64,000 nucleotides of DNA from Glycine soja (lineage: Eukaryota; Streptophyta; Magnoliopsida; Fabales; Fabaceae), in contig NC_041008.1 of assembly GCF_004193775.1 (NCBI RefSeq), positions 44,921,136-44,985,135 on the forward strand, given 5' to 3'. A program made the position numbers and the translations under genes. Every line of letters starts with the position of its first letter. The first letter of the stretch is position 1. Below, piece after piece: positions 54,090 to 64,000 of this stretch. The notes beneath the pieces are model-generated. The model did not search any database. It saw nothing but the letters and a program-made list of their open reading frames with translations, and had not been told where the DNA came from.

Positions 54090-57000
54090 CTATGTCGGTA
54101 TGAGAGCCAATATCTGATTTCTTATGATGCCCATGCATTTCTGTATCTCACCATATACTGGAAGATTCTTTGAAGATAATGGCTGCAAACTGGTGACAGC
54201 AGAATCTAGTACCTGAGCAACATCAGCTGGGGGAAATAGTCGTTCCGTACACTTCTGCATTTTGTTTTATCAAAAGATACATTAGGGTGTACAGGTAAAG
54301 AATCTTGAAAAGGACAACTGATTGAATTATTTATTTTTAAATATTTAATTAACCTGCAATTATTAACTCTACATTCAATACCTTTTGTCCCATGTGAGCA
54401 TTTAGATAAAGCTCACTTTGGGAATAGTAGCCCTATCTGATTGCTTTTATGAATAAGCAAAGCTGACAAGGGATTAAGGTTTTTTACTGAATAAAAGACA
54501 ATTTGAGAATTAACAGAGGTAGTAGTAGGTATATGGTTTAAATAGTATAGAAAATAAAAGAGAAGTTTGAAATTTAAAACTTCAGTTCAAGATATTAAAG
54601 CAAATTTCAATGTTGTAGAAAAGAAACGATATATTCTACCTATTATTTTTCTTTCTGAAATTCAGATAACAAATGCAATTAAATTCAATTTAGCATGTAA
54701 AAGTGCACCACAAACAAATGTATCACCTATAATGGCTCCAACTTAATATAACCAAGTCACATCCCTATCCTGATTTCCTAAACTGTTGTATTTAAAGTCA
54801 TCATTAAATGAACCACTTATTTTTCAAGCTAAGCCCAGTGGCTTTTTTTACAGGATAATACAAAGTTATCTGCTCTAGCATAAATTTAAAAATGCCACTT
54901 ATATATGATTGACATATGTTACAAGTAAATATAAAATCATTCATGTTTTTTCACCTAATATTTTAGGTTCATTGGTTCCTGACATGGTATCAAAGCTCTA
55001 TGACCAAGTGTGGTCTAGACTTTGATACTGCTCCCATTCTTAAAAAAGGTTGAATATCAACACAAGTGGGATAGGTCTGCATTATTTGCACCTCATGCCC
55101 AAAGCATTCTTGGGTGTGACTTGTGAGGGGATTAGACATATAATATAAAACATTCACGTGTCTTCCAAAAACAAATTAAGCTTTTATGTCATGACAACAT
55201 ATTTGTAGGGATATCAGAAAAGTAAAATATGGCCTTTTTAGAATGCAGCAATTTCCACCTTGGTGTTTGTTCTGTCATTATGTGATAGTGTAATTGACAA
55301 TTTGAAACATACATTTACTCTTCAGCATAGGTTATATCTTCTAAACTGAAATTGTACAGGAAAAATCATTTTACAACACAAGTGTGTACATCTTAGTTAT
55401 CCTAAATAATGGGAGGCAATAAGTTAAATTGATTGTATTGATACTATAAAAGAAACACAGTTATTTAGAATAACCACTGCCATATTTTGTATCACCTCTT
55501 AAAGCTCTAATTTATTTTTTCTAGTTCAAAATTTAGAGTGATGACTTCAAACTAAAATAAGGAAGTTTCAGCAACTTATGCCAATCACCCTCTATCTAAT
55601 GGAGAAGTCTGTCTTAACATGAATTGGTCATTTCCCATAACAATTTACCAAAAAATAAATAAATAAGTAAAGGCCACAGCACTATCTAAAAGAACATGAT
55701 ATGATTTAAATACATATTTTTATAACATGGAAAAATCACCGAAGATATTGTCCACAAAACAGTGAAAAACTGTTAGTGGTTACTGATTAGCATGAGTCCG
55801 GTTTTGTTGAACTACACAATGTTCAAAAGACTAAGCAACTGAAAGTAGTGAGGGCAGATTGACAATGAAAATTTTTCCAGTAAAAATCAAATTCAGTAGG
55901 ATGTGATTTACCTGAATCATGAACAATGTAGCTAGGCAATGAGATATGAGTTCTGAGGGAATTTTCATTTCATTTTGATCAGATGAACTATTAAGTTCAG
56001 CATCTTGTACATGACAACTTGCCAACGGATTCAATATGTTGGCAGTCAATTGATCCTGAGAAGCCAGAGAAAAAGAATCTGCAGGAAGAAATGTTGTAGC
56101 TGAAGCAGTAGGTTCGTCCACTGAAAGCTGGCTATTGATAAAATTTATTGCATCCTCAATTCTTTCAACCTTACTTTCTGTCTTTCTTAAACTTGACATT
56201 GCCTGCAATGGTTTTTATGAGAAATTGCAGTCAAAGTACATCACTAGATTATTGTCAGCCAGAAAATTGAAAATGATATCCTGAGAAAATATCATGTTAT
56301 TAATTTTTTTGGTTGAAAGGCTCATCAAGGAAGACATGAAAATCCTGTCATAAAAGTGAACCTTTAAATAGATCTGTCAGTAGGAACATTTTCATGAATA
56401 TTTTGCTCAAACTTACCCAGTATTCTTGTTATATATTAATCAAATCCTTAATCTTTTAAATTTTCATCCATCCAAGTGAATTTTTCCCTAAAAGGAGACA
56501 TAATAGACCTTTTATAGATGGTGGCCCAACTGTGACTATCCTGTGCAGTGTATGCAGTTCATGTTAATTATAAAAATGAGAAAAACATGAAGATCAACTA
56601 TTTGGCTTTAACAGTAAATATTACTCCATAAATAACTGAGTATTAAGTGCTTTGTTTTCTTTAAGTTTGTAACATAAAATTGACTCTGAATGTTGCGTTT
56701 ACTAATTAGAAACAATTAGCTTCCTTTCTTTACCTGTGTGGCTTCAACAACCATTGTTCTAGCTTTTCTTCTAGAACTTTCGACAATCTCAGCTATATGA
56801 CTTTGAGATATAGATTCTTGGTTGTGGCAAGCCGAACAATTGGAAGAGCTGGCCTGACCACTTGGATCATCAAAATTAGCCAGGGGCTTTAATGACAAAA
56901 CAGAGGAGCTTGCTTGATATGTGTTGCGTTGCCTCAAGCAAAACAAGGCAGAAGAAACCTGCAGAAGTGCAATAAACTCATGCAATTGTAAATTACTGGA

Positions 57001-60000
57001 ATGAGAAGGTGTGTAGATAGACAATATTGAAAATCCATGCCTGTTCATTTGCTTCAGTTAATTGCTTTAGTACTGAAGCATAATTCCTCTTAAAAGGTTC
57101 TGAATCCTTTACTGAGTTGTCTCCATATTTCTGGCTCTCTGATACCCCATCATTCATGTGCTTCAGTTCAGACAATACACGTTCCTAAAAGTTCAAAATT
57201 AACAGCTCAAAGCTCATTTTAGAAAAGGATATTTGAAACAGATATTTTCTATTATCGTAAAATGAACAACAGAAAAACTAAGATGATTTGGGTTGTGCAC
57301 CTTTTTGTCTAGAGCACAATTCAACTCTGAAATAGCTAATATGTCAGCTTCTTTTGAATGGACATGATCAAGAAGGGAAGGTCGAGAGCTTGATGCTAGT
57401 TGGGCATTACCAATCCCAATCTCACTGCACACAACTTTCAGTTGTGATTTGGAACTTGAAGAAGAAACCTATGAATTAGGGGGGGGGGGGGGGATAAGAC
57501 AAGAAAACTACTAAGGGACCCGTCAGGATAAAAGTAATGAATTTATCCACCAAAGGCAAACAACTTGAGAAACATTACCATTGTGAAAAGCCAATTAAAT
57601 AAAATGAAAAAATAAAGATGATTATGTTTCTAACTTTGGAGTTGACTTTTTTTTGGGGGGGGTGCTCTGGAAAGCAGGTCTCAAATTATGTAGACTCCTA
57701 CAAGAACTTAGACAAATAGAACTCATTAAGTGATGGGGCCTGAGAGAGAATTGTTAGAATAGTTATGATTGGGCAGTTAAAGTTGTTAGGAGGTAGGGAA
57801 TTAGCATATTAGATAATAGGAGAGGGGACATTCAACTTGTTAGCAGTTGGGAACTGAGCATTAACTCTAATGAAATAGAAACTCCTGGATGGAGAATTCT
57901 CTCTTTAAGTCTCTATAATTCAATAAAACATTACAAGAGTATTCCTTCCCTTTCCCTTTTCTATTTTTTTTCACCAGTCTCTCTGAGAACTCAGAATCTG
58001 TTTCTGGGTTCCCAACATTAAGCAAGGAGGTAGACTTTGACAGTGTCTGAGTTGCACCACCTCCAAATATTCAGAGTTAATTAGGCTTATTAGCAATTAA
58101 AGATAGATACAATACAACCATATATTTCCATTTACAGAAATGAAACAGGATCCTTCTCTCCAGAATCAGTATAGCACTCAATAATGCTTCTTAGCTTCCA
58201 CCCAAAGACTTCAGATGCACCAATTCTTCCTTTAGCTCAGAATACTCGTACAATAATTAATTTCTATAAGCTTGCATTGTGGGAATATACACCCAAATTA
58301 TGATAAAGCAATATTCCTTTTCTTTTTACTACACTTTTTTTCTTGTTTCACTGATTGATGGCAAACAAGTTAAAAAAAGCTTATCATAGTTAAGGAAACA
58401 GAGTGTATGAACAAGAATATCATAAGCCACAAAAATTACATCCTAAAAATGTTAGAAAACATCTTTACATGATTCATTTGGCAAGTGTTTTGTGATAAAT
58501 ATTAAGTTCAGACTTCAGAGGCAGCGCCTTGTTCATTGACAGCAAGTCCATTGCCTTCAATTTTTATATTCCTTTCAAATATTGTCCTTTACATGATTCA
58601 TTTTTAAAATTATTGTATTATTAGTTTATTTTTCTGAACTTGACCTCCTCTATAGATAACTGAACTAATGTGTGTTTTACACCTTTAAGGATTTGAAACA
58701 ATCAAATCATCATCATAAAACAGAATTAAATTCCATCTCAAAATAAATTTATACCTGTTTTGATAAAGTACTTCTTCCATGCATAGTGGAAGATATATGA
58801 AGATTTTCTATGGCATCTGTGTTCTCAGTAGGGGACAATATTGTGTGCCCAGCAACCTTTCTCTGTTTCAGTTTTCCATTAGGCTTGAGCTCAATAAAGT
58901 CCTCGTTTATTGGAGCAGAAGAGATATTGTATTGTATCAGAGATGTAGGCATATTTTCAAATGGATACAAAGGCATGCAGTCAATATCCTGAGATATGAA
59001 AATGTGTCAAATTATGCTATTAACAGAGAAAACTGTGAAGTGATCATACTATCTTAGGACATCAATGGGGGTAACAAGATGAAATTAAGGTGAGATGAGC
59101 AATGCAAGTATTCAAAAACTAAATTGCAAAATAAACTATGCTTAGATTCTCTTTATAGTGTAACAATCCCTACTAAGGTTATTAAAATCAGGATACTACT
59201 CAAATTTTTTCATCAGGGATAGCAGCACCTGATCTATTGAGTTTTAGACCTTTGAGAGAAAACTAAAGAAATCTATTTTATTGATTCTGAAAACTGAAGT
59301 AACTGTTAGAGAGATGACTAATATTTAGAGTCAAACTGACTAGACTATGGTTAAGGTCCAGCTGTACCTAACTACTTACAGTTATACAAATAGAAAAGAA
59401 ATTATACAGTACACTCAAGTGTATGTTGGGTTTTAGTAAACCCAAGTATACTGTAATAAAGAAAACTATTAGAGTATCCTAAGATCATATGATTTTATTG
59501 AGGATTGTAAGATCATCATAAATAAAAGGATATATACTGTTAAATTTCAATGTATATTGAAGAAACTAAACAGCAATGAATTTTAAAGCATAAGAGAAGG
59601 ATAAAATAACTTAATTTGACATTACAATTTTTATTTTGTAGAATAGTACAATATAAGAAGCATGGATATGACACAGGAAAAGACACATGATATTTGACAT
59701 GTGCGCAAGGAAACAACAATTTCTTTCAACAGACACCACAGATAGTGTAAAATGCATGAAATTAATATAAGATTAACTTAAAAATGCACATCTTAAATTA
59801 AAACAAGGCATCAATGCTCCAAAAGTTGGGCACTAATCATTGGAGATAAACAAGAAGATATATTCATATTGTCCAATATAGGGATTTTAATGAGATTGAT
59901 CTTTATAATCACCTTTGTATTTGTCATATAACTTGCTTCAAATGCGCTCACATCTTGGCAAATTACAAATACATGTTGTAAACATCTAATTTGATGTAAC

Positions 60001-63000
60001 AAAATGCCTATTCACGGAATCCAATTGGGCTTTAATTATAATAATAAGAACAACAACAATTTAGGCAGCCCAATACCTAAGTTTCATCATTCCTGCCATT
60101 ATCATTTGTCAAAAGAGAAGAAAACATACCATGACAAATTCAACCCCAAGTTCAGGCTGGTCAAACTGAACCCTATATCTACAGTGGTCAACAGTTAGTA
60201 CACTTCCATCGTGAATCTCTCTCGTCTTTGGATGAATAGCAATAACATGCTGCCCAACAATTAAAGGCTGGGCCAAATCAGTAGGAAGTCCTTCCTTGGT
60301 ACCAGCAAGAATTTCAGCATAATGTGATCTAACAGATTCCCGGTATTGATTAAGTTTATGTTTTTCTTCTATCAAAAATTGCTCTGAAAATCTTCGTGGT
60401 CTGCCAAGAGAACTGCATAAGAGTAGCATATAGATTAAGTACTTTATACAGGACCACTAGGTCATAAAGCCTCTAGTACCATGTGTCCATGCCACTGACA
60501 AACTAAACCCAAAAGCTTAAACCATCAAGTGAAGGCATATGAATGCTTTTATATCTCTAATAAACTCAAGATGCACTTGGGTAAACAGCTAAAGTAAGCG
60601 ATTCTCCAATAAGCTCATATAATATGAGAACTTACGTCATAAATTTAACCATGAAATTTGTTGAAATGATCTTAACAAGTGCTTATTTTGATAAGCTTCA
60701 TTAAAAAGTTCACTGAAGCAAGCTAAAAAGAGCATATAGGAGTCATAAGTTATTTTCATAAACCTCAACAAACTTGTAGAATCTTTTCCAGACACCCACT
60801 CAGGGGCGGACCTATATATGTTTCAGAGGGTGCAGATGCACCCCCTCACCTTGAAAAAAATATAACTATATATATAGTGTTGATATCTTTTTGTTCCCTC
60901 TGATTTTATAATTTGAACACACTAGTTTCAATTTTTTTAAGTGTTGATATATTTTTTCATTTATTGGCTAGTTTTTCTCTTACATTTTATTATCTTTTCA
61001 GCTCATTAGATACTTTTACACTTTATTCAACTAGATATTTTATTTTCATATATATGATCATTATTAAAAAAAATTGCCCCTACAGACCCTGGATCCTAGA
61101 TCCGCCACTTCACCCACTTAATCATCAATGCAATATGGTAGTATAAGATGAAGCAAAAATATAAGCATTTCGAATTATATACCTTCTAATGACACCCCAC
61201 TCAATACGAGTCAATCTAGGAACATGACCTAATCCAACATGGTATAAGTACTCCACAAACTCTCTCTTTGAAAACCATGGGTAATCGATAGCACTATAAA
61301 ACCACTCAAAAGTGCACCATCGCCGCATTTGATATGAAGACAGGCAATTGACAAGCTTTCCCTGGGATGACAAAAGTAAAATTAATTTTCCTAATACAGA
61401 TTAAAAATTCAATTGATGCCACTGATTACAAATGACAGATTATTAACCTTTTGACTAGAAGAACCATCTTGGAGTGAAGCAATGGATTTCTTATGTTGAC
61501 TGCTAAAAATATTTCTAGACACCACCAAATCTTGTTGTACCATTGGTTTTGGTTTTTCCATCTTTCTTCTTGGCTTTCCTCTGTTTAATGGACTGCCTTG
61601 ATAAGTTGAGGAAACCTTCATCAGCGAAAAAGATGAATCATCCCTTTCCCTTTTGTCATTAGTGCTTGAAGACAGATTTCCTAAGGATTTCACCCCTTTT
61701 AGTTGTCTTGAATGTGCTGTAGAAACAGATGACCTCTTACCTTTAACAATGGATTTCTTCACCTCATCAGTAGCCTACAATGAAGATAATATTTAGACAC
61801 TGTAACTAGGGTTATAGAAACTGGATCAGGATATAACGAGAATAGAATATCAAGAAAAGAAGAACAAAACTGTGTTATCCCCCAAGAATGAATTGAATTA
61901 CAGAGAAAGATGAGTTCTGGTTCTTCGAGGGACCAGAATCCTCCCCACAATGAATTCCCAATTTCCTGAATACCCCTTCCTAAGCCTTTCTCCCTTTCTA
62001 TATTCTAAGACTACGTACAAGCACCTCTCATTCCTAACTAACTTTGCTGACTTGTGTAACTGACACAAGCATATTCCCTTTTCCCTTATTTCTTCTTTTA
62101 TACACCTTTTTAATAGGGGGTCAAACCCTACCACAGGCTCATGAAAATATAGTAATATACAAGACAACCTCAAATGAATTAGTACAAGAGATACTTTTGG
62201 GCAAAGTAAGGCAGTATCATAGATTTAGAGGAAGCAAAATATAAAAAAAAAAAAAATAGAAACAAATTAAAAGCCAAAATAGAAAAGGAAAGCATGTATA
62301 ATACATTTATAATAGAACACAATATATAAAACAAGATAGATAGAGATGTAATTTTACTATTAATGAGCTTTCAACTAACAGCTTAAAGCTTTTGCTTTTT
62401 AGGCAAAGGCTTGTGAATGTTTTTATATAACATGTACCCTAACACAGCTCTCCTAAAAGCTTAAGTAGTTAGGTAAATGCTCATTAGTAGTTTTATACTT
62501 TTATTACATCTTAAACAATAGGCATGCATAGAAGTTTTAATGTTTAAAGAAAATATAATGGGTTAGGAAAACCAATTTCATGGCATGTGCTACACCATGC
62601 TAGGAAAAAAAGAAAATACTTAAATGAGCCAGAGATCAAAGAAGCCATTGTGAAACCATACATCTAAAATTAGTGCTTTTTTTTATCAGTGCTTTTTTTT
62701 ATATATGTTTACCACTAATAAGTGCAAAAACAATTAATGATAAATGCATGAGTTGTGAACATTATCATACTTTCACAAAATATCGAAAATAAAGTGAGAA
62801 GACAATTTGTCACCAACTGAGACTGGATGGCATGTTGTAACACAAATGCAAATAGCCAGCACATACAAACACCCATAAATTGGCTATAACACATTTGATC
62901 CTTATACTTCGACTTTACTTTCAAATTGCCACCTTATAAATTTATATAGTTATATTTTAATTTTTATCTGTACATGACAAATATTTTCAATTGGTTAAAT

Positions 63001-63566
63001 TTCAATTGGAATTATCACATTCCAGAAAGAAGTCCCCTCAAGTATTACAAGCAAGACTACTATTCTGTCCAAAATTAACATTTCAATCTGAAGTTACACC
63101 CAATTGAAAAAAGAACAAAATAAGGACTTAGAAAGAAATAAGAGCCAAATTATATATCATTCTGGCTTTAATAATCAATAACTGCACACCTTGGTTTTCA
63201 GGGAACCACATAAATGAGAACCTGTATGAGTTTCATCATTCTGCAACAAACAAGATACATCTTACTTGCATAGCACAAGTCAAATATCACAGAAAATATT
63301 AAACAAGGAACCATAAACATTGCAATTGAATGCTGGAAAATAACCAATTCCTACTTTCAAGTTAAAAGATTTTTGTTTCCTTTTCTTGAATCCTGCATTA
63401 AGCTGGTGTGCTCCCTCTGCTTCAGGAACAGCAGCTCCATCATCAGAAAAAACCTTGCCCAATTTATTTGAAGCAGTGCTTTCAATCCTAGGAAATACTT
63501 TATGTGTTTCCATTTTAGATTCATCAACAACATCATGGTTTCCTTTGTTGAACTGTGCAGATGACT
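54090..63566 (-). CDS. ALWAYS EARLY / LIN-9-like protein with DIRP domain (5' part outside window)
   Basis: Eleven exons read right to left: 63566-63355, 63240-63190, 61774-61448, 61361-61183, 60412-60130, 58988-58755, 57468-57301, 57184-57041, 56958-56734, 56202-55912, 54254-54090; about 759 codons, stop TAG at 54092-54090. The DIRP domain is clear: [62 protein letters not shown]9 tudor-like part follows ([38 protein letters not shown]). Later exons are helical and end [23 protein letters not shown]-9/Mip130 proteins are core subunits of MuvB/DREAM complexes that control cell-cycle genes in the nucleus. The N-terminal exons, which in ALY proteins carry a SANT/Myb-like domain, lie beyond the right edge. 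The acceptor at 63567-63568 could shift by two bases. The intron after the 57184-57041 exon appears to start GC (CAG|GCATGG). Introns hold a solo LTR, an hAT MITE, SINEs and further repeats. Confidence 0.93.
54940..55140 (+). repeat. Dispersed tRNA-like repeat, copy 3 (ALY intron)
   Basis: Shares 'ttttaggttcattggttc', TGACATGGTATCAAAGC, 'tgaccaagtgtggtctaga' and 'cctcatgcccaaagc' in the same order as the copy at 37721. The B-box region is degraded. It is opposite in orientation to the gene. Confidence 0.5.
57479..57493. repeat. G homopolymer
   Basis: Fifteen G in a row in an ALY intron, directly beside the acceptor of the exon 57468-57301; its length may be unreliable. Confidence 0.8.
57731..58017 (+). 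mobile_element. Solo LTR, 287 bp, in ALY intron
   Basis: The element starts TGATGGGGCC and ends GGGTTCCCAACA, so it has the TG...CA ends of an LTR. The flanking bases TTAAG (57726-57730 and 58018-58022) form a 5-base target-site duplication. A T/C-rich tail with AATAAAACATT near 57931 looks like an LTR polyadenylation region. There is no primer-binding site or coding part nearby, so the internal region was lost by recombination between LTRs. Ends of this type are common in Ty1/copia elements, but the superfamily is not determined. Orientation is inferred from the AATAAA-like signal. Confidence 0.82.
60445..60550 (-). repeat. Dispersed tRNA-like repeat, copy 4 (ALY intron, inverted)
   Basis: Read on the minus strand it gives 'tttaagcttttgggttt', 'gacacatggtactagaggc' and 'tatgacctagtggtcctg', matching the family seen at 37721 and 54940. 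Boundaries are approximate. Confidence 0.45.
60801..61110. mobile_element. hAT-type MITE, 310 bp, in ALY intron
   Basis: The left end is CAGGGGCGGACCTA and the right end, inverted, is AAGTGGCGGATCTA, so terminal inverted repeats match at 11 of 14 positions. The flanks CACCCACT (60793-60800 and 61111-61118) are an exact 8-base duplication. Inside there is only AT-rich sequence. Size, ends and duplication fit a non-autonomous hAT MITE. It is younger than the degraded repeats around it, judging from the intact duplication. Confidence 0.88.
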
Positions 63567-63805
63567 CTGAGACACAGAAAAGATTTAGGCAATCATAAAG
63601 TATGACAAAAAAGGATTTTCCATACAATAAACAGATATTTTCTTTGGCAGAGGTGGAAAGAACTCAAGAATGACAAATTGCAACAGATATTATGCCATTT
63701 TATGAATTTTGTTAAGCATATTGCAGGAAGAAACAGAATAGAGAAGAAAATTACAAGGTAAAACATTGCAAAAGGAAATGAAATTTAGTCCTTGCAATTT
63801 TATTA

Positions 63806-63832
63806 TTTATTCAGATTGATCTACGGGAGATG
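63806..63832. repeat. 27-base direct repeat flanking the SINE (second copy 63974-64000)
   Basis: The same 27 bases, beginning TTTATTCAGATTGATC and ending CGGGAGATG, occur at 63806-63832 and at 63974-64000. They are either a long target-site duplication or the start of a second, tandem SINE unit; the window ends exactly at the last base, so this cannot be decided. Confidence 0.8.
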
Positions 63833-63973
63833 GGAGAAGCCTTGGTGACTTGTTGGTCATGGGTTCGAATCCGGAAACAGCCTCTTTGCATATGCAAGGG
63901 TAAGGCTGCGTACAACATCCCTCCCCCATACCTTCGCATAGCGAAGAGCCTCCGGGCAATGGGGTACGAACTT
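63833..63973 (+). mobile_element. Au-like SINE in ALY intron
   Basis: After GGAGAAGCCTTGGTG comes a B box GGGTTCGAATCC (GTTCGAATC at 63863-63871), then AAACAGCCTCTTTGCA, AAGGGTAAGGCTGCGTACAA, CGCATAGCGAAGAGCC and CCGGGCAATGGGG. This order matches the Au SINE family of angiosperms as I remember it (tRNA-related head, body ending with GCATAGCGGGAG...CCGGGC). Part of the A-box side appears to be deleted. A 27-base direct repeat flanks it. It is in an ALY intron near the window's right edge and is not a tRNA gene. Confidence 0.82.
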
Positions 63974-64000
63974 TTTATTCAGATTGATCTACGGGAGATG

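Noticed and set aside
63861..63873. tRNA gene suggested by the perfect B box
   Set aside because: No acceptor-stem pairing or full cloverleaf; the downstream sequence matches the Au SINE body.

Overview
This window looks like nuclear DNA of a flowering plant, most probably a legume close to soybean. The reasons are intron-rich genes with GT-AG splicing, plant-specific proteins (a PLS-DYW PPR protein, a beta-gamma type SNF4, an ALWAYS EARLY homologue, a plant NF-YB), long AT-rich intergenic DNA, and plant transposable elements including an Au-type SINE. The species is an inference; no alignment was run.

Layout from left to right: a single-exon NF-YB transcription factor gene (689-1054, +); about 8.4 kb of AT-rich DNA with simple repeats and no gene I can support; a complete 19-exon CULLIN1 gene (9845-15703, +); a 'decay zone' from about 16 to 28 kb with an intact mTERF gene (19933-21078, -) beside a broken tandem copy, a broken 2-oxoglutarate/Fe(II) oxygenase (21991-23819, -), an intact intronless DYW-type PPR gene (24348-26159, +) and a broken B3-domain fragment (27243-27560, -); a very large CW-type zinc-finger gene (31315-40230, -); a 5'-truncated LINE; a 13-exon SNF4/KIN-beta-gamma gene (43920-51427, +), divergent from the CW gene; and the 3' part of an ALWAYS EARLY (LIN-9-like, DIRP domain) gene (54090-63566, -) whose first exons lie beyond the right edge. 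For the four multi-exon genes I placed exon junctions by hand; summed lengths keep frame throughout (CUL1 744 aa, CW about 1,607 aa, SNF4 482 aa).

The genes do not form a pathway. They are ordinary nuclear regulators: transcription (NF-YB, ALY), ubiquitination (CUL1), chromatin reading (CW), energy signalling (SNF4 in SnRK1), and organelle gene expression (mTERF, PPR).

The most informative unexplained structure is mobile DNA, much of it inside introns and several pieces with target-site duplications that can be read directly: a 366-bp TRIM retrotransposon (CW intron), an 889-bp non-autonomous hAT element (SNF4 intron), a 310-bp hAT MITE, a 287-bp solo LTR and an Au-like SINE (all ALY introns), and a LINE with a 16-bp duplication. 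A repeat with tRNA-like promoter boxes, which I could not name, occurs four times, always in introns. I saw no convincing new multi-gene system.
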